Source of the DNA: CAWARU01 sp963805795
GTDB taxonomy: Bacteria; Pseudomonadota; Gammaproteobacteria; UBA6186; Azoamicaceae
Direction of reading: 5' to 3'
Assembly: GCA_963805795.1 (NCBI GenBank)
Contig: CAWDVG010000002.1
Span: 1-64,000 of the forward strand
Length of the DNA: 64,000 nt
Position numbers and translations under genes: made by a program. This document shows positions 40,250-48,966 of this stretch, piece by piece. Numbering within the stretch: position 1 is the stretch's first letter; each line of letters starts with the position of its first letter. A model generated the notes under the pieces. The model did not search any database, was not told the DNA's origin, and saw nothing but the letters and a program-made list of their open reading frames with translations.

Positions 40250-40666
40250 TTATCCCCGTTCTGCATCTAAGTAACGTCTTACATCTGCAAGATCGATTAC
40301 CTGTCCCCCAAGCATTTTATCTAGGGCACTTTTTCCGTTAAAAATGGGGGCCTTATTGGGTTTTTTTGGCCATTGATAAGCCGCTTTTTCATTGGGAAGT
40401 AATATGCGTAATGCTTTATAAATACCCATAATATATGAAATTCTTTCTAGAGTATCTTTGGACAGGGTTCCCTTGTGTTCGCGTTTCCATTTAAAAAAAG
40501 TTGATCTGGGTGGGGATCCTAATAAAATCTGTTCTTCTTCAGTTGTTAAATCCCAACGTTTACTAATATTAAAAAAGGCAGTGAGAGCCGTAGCATATAC
40601 TTTTTCCATATCCAGGGCATTGGTTGTTTTGATAGTGGTTGAATGGTGTTGAGACTTAGGTTTCAT
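40250..40666 (-). CDS. Xre/MbcA/ParS-type antitoxin
   Basis: This 138-residue protein pairs with the RES toxin downstream. Residues 30-85 form a helix-turn-helix-like N-terminal part (RWDLTTEEEQILLGSPPRSTFFKWKR region), and the C-terminal LDKMLGGQVIDLADVRRYLDAERG is the toxin-binding DUF2384/MbcA-type end. Its stop abuts the toxin start. A 13-bp palindrome upstream (40687-40699) is a good candidate operator for autoregulation. Confidence 0.82.
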   Translation of the reverse strand: MKPKSQHHSTTIKTTNALDMEKVYATALTAFFNISKRWDLTTEEEQILLGSPPRSTFFKWKREHKGTLSKDTLERISYIMGIYKALRILLPNEKAAYQWPKKPNKAPIFNGKSALDKMLGGQVIDLADVRRYLDAERG

Positions 40667-40686
40667 AAACTATTCCTTAAATCAAA

Positions 40687-40699
40687 AGACTTAAAGTCT
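40687..40699. promoter_or_regulatory. Palindromic operator candidate for the RES/Xre pair
   Basis: AGACTTAAAGTCT is a perfect 13-bp palindrome 21 bp upstream of the antitoxin start. A related half (TAGTCTATTTAGAGAC) follows about 30 bp further upstream. Antitoxins of this type repress their own promoter through such sites. Confidence 0.45.
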
Positions 40700-40805
40700 A
40701 TACATGAACTTAATTTAATATATAGTCTATTTAGAGACATTTGTAAACTGTTTTTAAATATAGTAAAATTAGTTAGTTAATAAGTCTTTTTTTAAAGTTA
40801 TCTAG

Positions 40806-41074
40806 GGAAACGCAAATATTCCAGATGAAAATCGAAAACATATTTTATTAACGGCATTGGAATATATTTTGTCTTCCTTAGTTACTTTAGAAATGAATGA
40901 TGAAGCTGCTTGGCTCTATGGAAAAATACGAAATAATATAAGAAAAACCGGGCTGGACATCCATGTTATGGATAGCCTTATTGCCGCACCCTCAGCCAAA
41001 ATCTAATACTAGTAACCAATAACTCTAAACATTTTCAACGCATACCAGAATTAAAACTAGAACATTGGCTTTAA
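40806..41074 (+). pseudogene. vapC (PIN-domain toxin) relic
   Basis: The plus strand encodes the C-terminal two thirds of a VapC toxin in two frames. The first runs GNANIPDENRKHILLTALEY through WLYGKIRNNIRKTGLDIHVMDSLIAA; after a small deletion near 40990 the second continues LSQNLILVTNNSKHFQRIPELKLEHWL and a stop. The pattern GxxIxxxDxLIAA...LVTNNxxHFxRI is typical of VapC. The N-terminus with the first catalytic Asp and any vapB antitoxin are missing, so it is a dead remnant. The rest of the gap 40667-41167 is AT-rich. Confidence 0.75.
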
Positions 41075-41111
41075 TATAATGTGCAGTCAGTCATTTTAAA
41101 TAGGTAGAGTA

Positions 41112-41154
41112 GGCAGCAAAATTTCAAATAATCATGAAATTTTTGCTGCCTTTT
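41112..41154. terminator. Hairpin at the 3' end of the DegS/DegP-type gene
   Basis: GGCAGCAAAATTTCA (41112-41126) pairs with TGAAATTTTTGCTGCC (41135-41150), a 15-bp stem with one bulge and an 8-nt loop, followed by TTTT on the plus strand. It lies 14 bp past the stop of the minus-strand protease gene and could act as a terminator for transcripts from either side, although the T-run is good only in the plus direction. Confidence 0.55.
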
Positions 41155-41167
41155 AAAGGATTAGGGT

Positions 41168-42484
41168 CTATTTATTTTTTTCAGGATTCTTCTCGGATTT
41201 ATTTTTTTCGGATTTTTCTTTTCCTTCGCTCTTTTCATTAGCTTGTTTTTGAGCCTGTGATCGTTCAGCGGTTACTACCACATAGTTCATCACTTCCCCT
41301 TTGCGGAAAACTTCGACAGGATAACTTTTTCCGGGGGTTAGACCGGCAACCAATTTTAAAGCCTGGTTTTCATCTTTAATTGAGGTATTATTAATTTTGG
41401 TTATCACATCCCCAGGCAATAATCCCGCCTTTTGTGCTGGACCGCCACGAACCGTCGCGCGCACAAAAATACCATCGCCTTCTTTATAATTCACTATCTC
41501 GCGGATTTCTTTTGTTAGGGGCTGCATGCTTATCCCTAAATAGCCGCGGCTAATATGGCCTCCTTCAATGAGTTGTTTCATAACCGTCATAGCTTGATCA
41601 ATAGGAATGGCAAAACCAATACCTTGATAACTGCCTGTTCGAGAATACATGGCGGTATTAATCCCAATTAATCGACCTCGAGCGTCGATCAATGCTCCAC
41701 CCGAATTACCGAAATTAATAGCGGCATCTGTTTGAATCATATTTTCGAAATTACCAATCTGCATGCCAGAACGTTCGGTAGCAGAGACGATCCCTTGTGT
41801 GACCGTGTTATCAAAACCAAAGGCATTTCCGATGGCTAAAACCACATCACCCACTCGTAATTTTTGGGAAGATCCGATGGGAATAACGGGCAATTTGTCT
41901 AAATTAATTTTGAGGACAGCTAAATCGCTCTCAGGATCACTACCTATCACTTTTGCTTCTGATGTGCGACCATCTGCCAGTTTTACTTGCACTGTTGTGC
42001 TATCTCGAACAACGTGATTATTGGTTAATATATAACCCTTATCACTTACAATAACACCGGATCCGAGTCCCTTCTGAATGGCTTTTGGTATATCACCTTT
42101 CGCACTAGGAGCAGATTCCATACCCGGAGATCCGTTTTCCATTCCAAAGGGTTCACCAAAAAAATAACGAAAGAAAGGATCTTGCATCATTGGGTTCATT
42201 TCTAAGGGGACTTCAGTGGTGGTATTAACACTTACGACAGAAGGTGCTGCAAGCTCAACGGCATCTGCATAAGAAAAAGGGGCAGCGACACTTGCAGTAC
42301 TATTGGCGGTGGTGTTAGATTCAGAAGCAATTTGGGTTGGGGGGGATGAGGAAGTTGCTGTCATTGCAGCATGCGATGTCCCATAAAAATTTAATTTACA
42401 AAGAAGGTAGGGACCCAGTAGAGAGACGATAGCTAACGCTAAAACTAGTTTAATAACTTTCTTTTTGTGGCCTAACTGTTTCAT
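41168..42484 (-). CDS. Do-family serine protease with one PDZ domain (DegS/HtrA-like)
   Basis: This is a periplasmic protease involved in envelope protein quality control or stress signalling. The 438-residue protein starts MKQLGHKKK, seven bases after GAGGAAT; the frame is open seven codons earlier. One N-terminal hydrophobic segment (about 10-29) is either signal or anchor. The catalytic triad is visible as His157 (LTNNHVV), Asp187 (SDLAVL) and Ser261 (GNSGGAL). A single PDZ domain follows (about 300-395, GYLGISMQPL). One PDZ fits DegS, but the Met/Gly-rich region at 97-130 is as in DegP/DegQ. The last 25 residues are a Lys/Glu-rich tail absent from standard members. Confidence 0.9.
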   Translation of the reverse strand: MKQLGHKKKVIKLVLALAIVSLLGPYLLCKLNFYGTSHAAMTATSSSPPTQIASESNTTANSTASVAAPFSYADAVELAAPSVVSVNTTTEVPLEMNPMMQDPFFRYFFGEPFGMENGSPGMESAPSAKGDIPKAIQKGLGSGVIVSDKGYILTNNHVVRDSTTVQVKLADGRTSEAKVIGSDPESDLAVLKINLDKLPVIPIGSSQKLRVGDVVLAIGNAFGFDNTVTQGIVSATERSGMQIGNFENMIQTDAAINFGNSGGALIDARGRLIGINTAMYSRTGSYQGIGFAIPIDQAMTVMKQLIEGGHISRGYLGISMQPLTKEIREIVNYKEGDGIFVRATVRGGPAQKAGLLPGDVITKINNTSIKDENQALKLVAGLTPGKSYPVEVFRKGEVMNYVVVTAERSQAQKQANEKSEGKEKSEKNKSEKNPEKNK

Positions 42485-42532
42485 AGTCAATTCCTCAAAG
42501 TTCATTAGAAAACGGATTGTAGATAAATTTTA

Positions 42533-42553
42533 ACAAAGACAGCGAGTCTTTGT
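42533..42553. promoter_or_regulatory. Perfect inverted repeat between the protease and toxin genes
   Basis: ACAAAGAC and GTCTTTGT flank a 5-bp loop in the divergent region between 42484 and 42735. It is placed where it could be an operator for either gene; no regulator is known. Confidence 0.35.
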
Positions 42554-42734
42554 ATACTTATACCAGAAATTATTACATTATATAGGATATTATATTGGCT
42601 GAATTTGAGTAATTTTAAGGTAGTAAAACTAACTGTGAACCTGGAAGTACATATAGGAAAAGATTGTGAATAAATTATTAACAGTTGCCCTATCAATCGT
42701 AACAATCATATCATTGATAATAGGAGGTGTTAGC

Positions 42735-43103
42735 ATGGCTAATTATCCAAAAAATACTGTGAATCAGCAACCAATCTCTCAAGAGGGAGATTTTCAAAAA
42801 CTAATTAGTCATAACCCGAATCAAAATGAAGTGGTAGAATGGAAAATCGTTTACAATAAAAAAAAAATAAAACACGTTGAAAATTTAAAAAAATCTGGAC
42901 TTCTTGACAAAACAAAAAAGATTACTGATTCTATCAAGATAAATCCATTTTCTCCTGAAAACCGTTTTGAGAAATTAGTTGGTAATTTGAAAGGATATTA
43001 TTCGAAACGGATTAATATTAAACATAAAATCGTATATTCTGTAGATATTGATAGTCATACAATCCATATTCAGTCTATGTGGTCACATTACGAAGACGCA
43101 TAA
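42735..43103 (+). CDS. Txe/YoeB-family toxin, apparently without antitoxin
   Basis: The C-terminal 85 residues (WKIVYNKKK...EKLVGNLKGYYSKRINIKHKIVYSV...IHIQSMWSHYE) are a clear RelE-superfamily Txe/YoeB toxin, a ribosome-dependent mRNA endonuclease. The ATG at 42735 follows GGAGGT at an ideal distance and gives 122 residues, with about 34 extra residues in front of the toxin domain. The frame is open upstream to a GTG at 42666, which would add a hydrophobic leader (LLTVALSIVTIISLIIGG). No YefM-like antitoxin gene is seen on either side. The catalytic His-Tyr end (SHYED) is intact. Confidence 0.75.
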   Translation: MANYPKNTVNQQPISQEGDFQKLISHNPNQNEVVEWKIVYNKKKIKHVENLKKSGLLDKTKKITDSIKINPFSPENRFEKLVGNLKGYYSKRINIKHKIVYSVDIDSHTIHIQSMWSHYEDA

Positions 43104-43181
43104 GAATATCATCGTATTGATGCATCCTTGAACTTTTATAAAAAAATACATTATCATTCAACTTTTATTCAAGGGTGCCTT

Positions 43182-43976
43182 CTAATGCCGAAACGCAATG
43201 ATATTCCCAGATTCATAGCGTTTAAGACCCAAATGAAACAAACTATAGGCCGTTGCAAAAAAGGCTGCAGTCCCTATAGCTGAAATGAGCAGATAATGAC
43301 TCAATCCACTTCTAAGATATTCAATCGGAAAAAAACTTAAAAAAGCCACCGGTAAAATCGTGAAGGTGAGCATTTTTAATAGACCGCGATAAGCAACATT
43401 GGGTTGCGAAGCCACAATAATTGCGTTTAAATTGAGTTCACGAATAAAGTCAAAGGAATCTTTTAGGAAAAAGGCGATACAACTCAAATAGAGTAATAAA
43501 GAAAAAATAAAAATAATGCCCAATATTAATATGGTGATAACCATCAGTGGCGATTGCGCCAGATACCCAGAATAAGCAATAACCACTATTCCAGTCACAA
43601 TTTCACCAAATGCGGCCATATCCCCTTTTGACATCGCAACACTTAAGACCACATTCTTGGGTTGTAATAAATAGGTATCCAGTTGACCATTTTCAATCAT
43701 TCTGGGCAGATCTTTTAAACCATAAAAAAATGCTTCAACCACGCCAATAGAAAAACAAACGATGCCATACATAAGCAACATGCTCTGAAAATTCCAACCT
43801 TGTACCATTTGATATTTTAGAAAAAAGAAGCGCCAAGCAACTAAAAATAATACTTGTTTTAAAATGGTAATTACAATGGTGAAATAAAATGCGCCTTTTA
43901 ATGCTAATGACAACCTAAAATTGGTCATCATTAAGGTGTACAAAAATTTGATATGATGTAATAACACGCTCACCAT
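43182..43976 (-). CDS. ABC-2 type exporter, permease subunit 2
   Basis: This is a 264-residue membrane protein with about six helices, of the COG3694 (DUF990) permease family. The conserved IENGQLDTYLLQPKN cytoplasmic segment is typical. I start it at MVSVLLHHIKF (43976), two bases past the stop of the previous permease; a longer frame to 44126 overlaps that gene and is not credible. With the next two genes it forms a complete ABC-2 exporter (ATPase, two different permeases). The substrate is unknown; drug, polyketide or envelope-lipid export are all possible for this class. Confidence 0.85.
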   Translation of the reverse strand: MVSVLLHHIKFLYTLMMTNFRLSLALKGAFYFTIVITILKQVLFLVAWRFFFLKYQMVQGWNFQSMLLMYGIVCFSIGVVEAFFYGLKDLPRMIENGQLDTYLLQPKNVVLSVAMSKGDMAAFGEIVTGIVVIAYSGYLAQSPLMVITILILGIIFIFSLLLYLSCIAFFLKDSFDFIRELNLNAIIVASQPNVAYRGLLKMLTFTILPVAFLSFFPIEYLRSGLSHYLLISAIGTAAFFATAYSLFHLGLKRYESGNIIAFRH

Positions 43977-43978
43977 AA

Positions 43979-44734
43979 TTAACCGCCCTCGGAAACAAAA
44001 TTCTCTAGACATTTTTGATATAATAAGAATATGAGTCCTGATATTAAGCAAAACCAGCCGACGTAAGCCAAAAGCGATATCTGAATCGGTGGCGCAACTC
44101 CTGTCATATATTCGGCGGGCCACCATAACATCCAGGGATAAGGCGTAGCAAAACTAATAGTTTTTAAAGTCTCGGAATAAAAACTAAGCGGCACAATAAG
44201 GCCCCCAAAACAAAAGGTTGCCGTGAGATTTAAGTAAATAAGCGGTTGAATTTCCCTTAACCAAAAAGAAAAAATGCCTATTAAAATAGAGAGTAAATTA
44301 TAAAGCATAACACTTAAAAGTCCAAAACCCATGCCAGTAGCAATCGTTGAAATGGAACTTGGCCATGCACCCGTTAAAAAATAGCCAAAAGCCATGCAAC
44401 ATATGCCCAATATAACAAATCTTATCAAGGCAATACCCATGCATTCACAAAAGCGCATCCATAAATATGGCAAGGGTCTTAGCATAAAATAGATGACCTG
44501 TCCCGAGCGAATATCTTCTGCAATCCGATAAGCAATTGGAGGGGTGGAGAGTGTAAGCCATTCGGTTATCGCTAAATACCAAATACGATTATTACCAGCG
44601 TCGACGCTTTGAAAAACCTGTGAAAAAAGATATACAATGACAAAATACAAGATAATACGGCCTGCCAGCTGCCCTTTCTGCGCCAACTGTTGTCGAACCG
44701 AAATCGCAACCGTTGCCCAATACTTATTGCGCAT
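43979..44734 (-). CDS. ABC-2 type exporter, permease subunit 1
   Basis: This is a 251-residue membrane protein with about six helices, COG4587-type, starting MRNKYWATVAISVRQQLAQKG. The segment IAEDIRSGQVIYFMLRPLPYLW is the conserved cytoplasmic loop of ABC-2 permeases and parallels IENGQLDTYLLQP in its partner, so the two are distant homologues. It overlaps the ATPase gene upstream by 11 bp and ends two bases before the second permease, which indicates one transcript. Confidence 0.86.
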   Translation of the reverse strand: MRNKYWATVAISVRQQLAQKGQLAGRIILYFVIVYLFSQVFQSVDAGNNRIWYLAITEWLTLSTPPIAYRIAEDIRSGQVIYFMLRPLPYLWMRFCECMGIALIRFVILGICCMAFGYFLTGAWPSSISTIATGMGFGLLSVMLYNLLSILIGIFSFWLREIQPLIYLNLTATFCFGGLIVPLSFYSETLKTISFATPYPWMLWWPAEYMTGVAPPIQISLLAYVGWFCLISGLIFLLYQKCLENFVSEGG

Positions 44735-45725
44735 ATTTGCCTTGATTATATAGAGACTGAATGATGGTTTCTAAGGCAGGGCCTTCTATCATTAGGTCCT
44801 TAATGGTTGTTTTTTCTAGTAAATAACTAATGACTCTTTCAGCAGAATGTTGATTAATATCCACTTCCAATTTCAAATGGTGCGGAGATTGTTCTAATAT
44901 CTTGGCAGTGGGTTGATCCCAGACAATATGCTCTTCTTCAGTCACAATACTAATGACTTTTTTACGAATATATTTTGTTTTTAAATTAGCTAAACTATCG
45001 TCTAATAATAATTTTCCATGATCAATAATAATAACGCGATCACATACTTTTTCAATGTCATCTGTATCATGGGAGGTTAACAGTAAAGTAACACCTTTTT
45101 CAAAGGATTGTTTGCGAATTAAATCACGAATAATAGCTTTCGCAGTAATATCTAAGCCTATGGTGGGTTCATCTAAAAAAAGTACTGCAGGTTCATGTAA
45201 TAAACTGGCTACCACTTCGCAGCGCATGCGCTCGCCCAAAGATAACTGGCGTACGGGTTTGTAAAGTAGTGGTTCTAATTCAAATGTTGCTGCTAATTCT
45301 TTTAAACGTTGGCGATAAACAATTTTAGGGATATCGTAAATAGTCGCAAATAATGAAAGTGTTTCCTGTACCGGCAAGTGGTACCATAACTGGGAACGCT
45401 GACCAAAAACAGCCCCAATTTGATACGCTAATTGCTTTCGTTGTATACCTGGAATTTTATTTAACACTGCAACAGAGCCACTCGTGGGCCTCATTATCCC
45501 TGTCAGAATTTTTATGGTGGTTGATTTCCCTGCGCCATTGGGTCCAATAAAAGCGACTCTTTCACCCGGTTTTACAGAAAATGAAATTTTGTCAACGGCA
45601 ATAATGTTTTGATGACGCGGTGAAATATAATTTTTTATTCTTGATAGGAATCCGCCTTTTACTGGAAGAGGGCTACGAAATTGTTTAACGAGGTCGTTAA
45701 CCTCAATAACATTAATAATACTCAT
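44724..45725 (-). CDS. ABC exporter ATP-binding protein
   Basis: This is a 333-residue ATPase of the COG4586 class that powers the two ABC-2 permeases downstream. It has Walker A GPNGAGKSTT (61-70), the signature LSLGERMRCE, Walker B VLFLDEPTIGLD and the switch His in LLTSHDTDDIE. The C-terminal 90 residues after the ATPase core (YIRKKVISIVTEEEH onward) are an accessory domain common in this class. Gene order ATPase-permease-permease is conserved in many bacteria. No regulator is adjacent. Confidence 0.93.
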   Translation of the reverse strand: MSIINVIEVNDLVKQFRSPLPVKGGFLSRIKNYISPRHQNIIAVDKISFSVKPGERVAFIGPNGAGKSTTIKILTGIMRPTSGSVAVLNKIPGIQRKQLAYQIGAVFGQRSQLWYHLPVQETLSLFATIYDIPKIVYRQRLKELAATFELEPLLYKPVRQLSLGERMRCEVVASLLHEPAVLFLDEPTIGLDITAKAIIRDLIRKQSFEKGVTLLLTSHDTDDIEKVCDRVIIIDHGKLLLDDSLANLKTKYIRKKVISIVTEEEHIVWDQPTAKILEQSPHHLKLEVDINQHSAERVISYLLEKTTIKDLMIEGPALETIIQSLYNQGKYAQ

Positions 45726-45780
45726 CGAAAGATTCCATAACCAACACCGGGAATCAGTAAAATAATATAACTCTGTTTAA

Positions 45781-46818
45781 TTAATCAGCAGCCAATTGCT
45801 GCAGACGTGTCTCTGCAATCCGAGCTGCTGCACTTCCAGGGTAACGGGTTTTTACCTCGGAAAGATATTCTGTTGCGCCATCTGGATTGCCTTTATCGAT
45901 TTCAATTAAACCTAATTTAAGCAAGGCATCCGCTGTCTTAGGGTGACTAGGGTATTCATTGGTAATACTTAAAAATTCAGTGGCAGCTTTTTCTAATAAT
46001 GCTTGATTATTTTTATCATTTTGCCACTGCACCATATAAACTTCACCCAACCAATAATGTGCCTGAGGTGCTTGTTCGCCTTTTTGAAAACGACTTAAGT
46101 AATCTTGTAATGCTGACACTGCTTCAGGATATTTTTTACTTCTAACAAAAGCATAGGCATTTTGATAGGTTTCTTGATCTCCTAACAATTTCGAAGTGGC
46201 ACCGCCACTGACCTGTGCATTGGTCTTTGCAGCTGGTTGAATATTGTTTTCTACCTTAAGTTTGGCAACAGCAGCTGCTGGCTTAGCTGCTGTTTTATTG
46301 GCTCCAATGTTTCCAGATGTTCCTCCTGAAACAGTTGCCCCTACTGGAATAGCCGACCCCGCACCACGTGGACCCGCGTTTTGTAATTGATTGATACGCC
46401 GTTCCAGATCCAAATATAAATCCTGTTGGCTTTTTTTCAGTTGCTTAATAGTATGTTCCTGAGTTTCCACTAAGCCTCGAAGTTCCCCGACCTCTCTCTG
46501 TAAGTTTTCAATTTGGCTTAAGGTTAAATGCGCAGCCCTATCCTGAGATGTCATTGGATAATTGGAGGCTGGTGCAGCAACTGGTTTACTTGAGGGCGCA
46601 GATGTGGGTGCAGAGGCTCGGTTAGTTCCCGAAAATACTGGCTGCGGCGCAATAGATTCAGAAACGGGGCTACCAGCCGAATGTCCCCCACTGGTATGAC
46701 TGCTACGCGATTCAACCGGAGCCAGAGCCGCAAATGATGGGTTCGTGATTGAGCAACAAAAGCCAAAAATAACCGATGCAAACAAACCTGTATAAAGTTT
46801 TGAAACTAAGCTACTCAT
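45781..46818 (-). CDS. cpoB: Tol-Pal cell-division coordinator CpoB (YbgF)
   Basis: CpoB is a periplasmic TPR protein that links Tol-Pal to septal peptidoglycan synthesis. The 345-residue protein has a signal peptide (1-30), a Ser/Pro/Ala-rich stretch, a trimeric coiled coil (about 95-145, LSQIENLQREVGELRGLVE), another low-complexity linker (150-210) and C-terminal TPR repeats (215-345, ending AARIAETRLQQLAAD). It is longer than E. coli CpoB (263) because of the two Ala/Ser-rich linkers. It is the last gene of the tol-pal cluster, 70 bp after pal. Confidence 0.92.
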   Translation of the reverse strand: MSSLVSKLYTGLFASVIFGFCCSITNPSFAALAPVESRSSHTSGGHSAGSPVSESIAPQPVFSGTNRASAPTSAPSSKPVAAPASNYPMTSQDRAAHLTLSQIENLQREVGELRGLVETQEHTIKQLKKSQQDLYLDLERRINQLQNAGPRGAGSAIPVGATVSGGTSGNIGANKTAAKPAAAVAKLKVENNIQPAAKTNAQVSGGATSKLLGDQETYQNAYAFVRSKKYPEAVSALQDYLSRFQKGEQAPQAHYWLGEVYMVQWQNDKNNQALLEKAATEFLSITNEYPSHPKTADALLKLGLIEIDKGNPDGATEYLSEVKTRYPGSAAARIAETRLQQLAAD

Positions 46819-46888
46819 TTACCGCTCCTAATTTCTGAACAATTCTATAGCGCAACAACGCCTAAAATTCGTTTACGAAGAATGTACT

Positions 46889-47434
46889 CTATTGACCCTC
46901 GTAAACAATTACTGCCCGACGATTTTGGCTCCAGGCAGATTCATCATGCCCTAAAACCGCAGGTTTTTCTTTACCATAGCTGACTATTGAGATGGTTTCT
47001 GGTCTAACTCCTTTTAACATCAAACAATTCGCAACTGCTTTAGCTCGACGTTCTCCTAAGGCGACGTTATACTCACGGCTGCCGCGCTCATCTGTGTGCC
47101 CTTCAACACGCACTCGGCAACGATTATTACAAATTATTTTTTTGGCATGCGCATGAATAGACATGATGTCTTCCTCAGAAACGTCATTGCTATCGAGCGC
47201 AAAATAATAAGTATTTCTGGACAGCAATTCTCTTTCTTGTTCTGGGGTAAGGTTAGTGCCATAAAACTGCATGGAATCGCCAACACTTGCCTGATCACCT
47301 CCGTCTGCTCCATAGCCCTTTTTCTTCACGCAGCCGCTGGTTCCAATAAGTCCTAATGCCAAAGTGCACAATAGGCAAATTTTTAACAAACTCTTAACTA
47401 ACGTAACTGTTTGAATATTTTTTCGAATGGCCAT
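46889..47434 (-). CDS. pal: Peptidoglycan-associated lipoprotein Pal
   Basis: Pal ties the outer membrane to peptidoglycan and is recycled by TolB. The 181-residue precursor has a lipobox LIGTSGC with the lipidated Cys35, a short linker, and an OmpA-like peptidoglycan-binding domain (about 75-180) with RVRVEGHTDERGSREYNVALGERRA and the diaminopimelate-binding Asp/Arg positions. Length is close to E. coli Pal (173). It follows tolB by 170 bp. Confidence 0.96.
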   Translation of the reverse strand: MAIRKNIQTVTLVKSLLKICLLCTLALGLIGTSGCVKKKGYGADGGDQASVGDSMQFYGTNLTPEQERELLSRNTYYFALDSNDVSEEDIMSIHAHAKKIICNNRCRVRVEGHTDERGSREYNVALGERRAKAVANCLMLKGVRPETISIVSYGKEKPAVLGHDESAWSQNRRAVIVYEGQ

Positions 47435-47604
47435 GGTACTCTCCTAATTTAATATTTGCTTTATACTCTTATTGAGTATATTCATCGCTAGCATACTACT
47501 TTATGCTACAGCGATACAATACGCATATGCTAACAGCAATACGTGATGACAAAACTATAACAATACTCAACCTAATGTAATCCTCAAATCACCCATCACA
47601 GCCA

Positions 47605-48966
47605 TCACTTCGAAGCTACAAAAGGTGACCAAGCAGGTTCTTGTACTTCACCATCTCGTCCAGGAAGACGGATTTTTAAGCGACCATCCAGGGTGACTGC
47701 TCCTAATACCTTTTTACCACCTGAAAGTGCACCATAGATGACCATCATACCATTGGGCGCTAAGGTAGGTGAATCATTTAACCCCGTTTGAGTTAAAATT
47801 TTATGCCCACCATGCGTCAAAGAATGAACGGCGATGCAAAATAATCCTCCTTCTGCTCTATGCAAGGTAACTAAGTTTTTTCCATCTGGGGTAAGTGTGG
47901 GTTTTGCATTATAACTGCCTGCAAAAGTCACTCTATCAATCTTTCGTGATCCCAAGGTTACTCTGTATATTTGTGGTTTCCCGCCTCGATCCGAGGTAAA
48001 TACAATAGACCGCCCATCATGTGAAAAGCTGGGTTCGGTATCAATTCCATTGCCATCGGTTATACGATTTAAATTTTTACTCCCTAAATCCATAGTATAA
48101 ATTTTTGGCCCACCATCTTTAGAGAGTACTAAAGCCAGTGTGCGACCATCCGGTGACCAGGCGGGTGCACTATTAATGCCTGGAAATTGGCAGAGTCGTT
48201 CAATGCGTCCTGATAAATCAATCAGATTGATACTGGAACGTTCGTTTTCAAAAGAAACAAAGGCAATTTTCTTTCCATCCGGGGACCAGGTAGGTGACAT
48301 GATAGGAAAATTAGAACGATGAAGTGTTCTGGGATTATGTCCATCGTAATCCGCAATTTCTAGAGAACAATTCATCGTTTTACCATTATAATTGGTGGAA
48401 ATGTAAGCAATGCGAGTTGAAAAGAATCCCTTCACACCAATAATTTTTTCAAAAATCAAATCACTAATATGGTGTGATAAAGCACGTAAATCCTGGGGTT
48501 TGATATTATCAAACTGCATAGATAACAAAGGTGGCTGCTCGGCACCCATTTTTTGACGTACCACATCCATCAATTCAAAGTTAACGGTAAACGTGCCACC
48601 CGTTTTACGAATCGTTCCAACGATCAGATCTTCGACATGTAAACTTTGCCAATAAGGAAATTGTACTTCCGAGCGTTGATGCGGAAATTGACGAATTTGT
48701 TGAGTTGCCAAGGGGCTAAATTGTCCACTACTTTGCAAATCCTTTTGAATGACTTCTGCCATATCCAAGGCTTCACCTTGACTTGCATTTTCAAGTTTAA
48801 AGGGAACGACGGCTACTGGTATTCCACCTGTTTGGCCCCCATCAATCACAATGTTCATTAAGGCAGCCTCTGCGGCCATAGCGCTCATCCAAAGCAAGCT
48901 AAAAGTGAATAATTTTAAAAAGCCGTTTAATAAACCATTTAAGTAACCATTTTTTTTACATTTCAT
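47605..48966 (-). CDS. tolB: Tol-Pal system beta-propeller protein TolB
   Basis: TolB is a periplasmic protein that binds Pal and colicin-type ligands. The 453-residue precursor (from ATG at 48966, preceded by GAGG) has a signal peptide ending near ...MAAEA, an N-terminal domain (about 30-170) and a six-bladed propeller of PD40 repeats, for example SPTWSPDGKKIAFVS and APAWSPDGRTLALV. A longer frame opens at 49002 but overlaps tolA more. The chosen start overlaps the tolA stop by 11 bp. Confidence 0.95.
   Translation of the reverse strand: MKCKKNGYLNGLLNGFLKLFTFSLLWMSAMAAEAALMNIVIDGGQTGGIPVAVVPFKLENASQGEALDMAEVIQKDLQSSGQFSPLATQQIRQFPHQRSEVQFPYWQSLHVEDLIVGTIRKTGGTFTVNFELMDVVRQKMGAEQPPLLSMQFDNIKPQDLRALSHHISDLIFEKIIGVKGFFSTRIAYISTNYNGKTMNCSLEIADYDGHNPRTLHRSNFPIMSPTWSPDGKKIAFVSFENERSSINLIDLSGRIERLCQFPGINSAPAWSPDGRTLALVLSKDGGPKIYTMDLGSKNLNRITDGNGIDTEPSFSHDGRSIVFTSDRGGKPQIYRVTLGSRKIDRVTFAGSYNAKPTLTPDGKNLVTLHRAEGGLFCIAVHSLTHGGHKILTQTGLNDSPTLAPNGMMVIYGALSGGKKVLGAVTLDGRLKIRLPGRDGEVQEPAWSPFVASK

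Noticed and set aside
43977..44126. Longer start of the second ABC permease
   Set aside because: It would overlap the preceding permease by about 150 bp; MVSVLLHH at 43976 fits the family and spacing.
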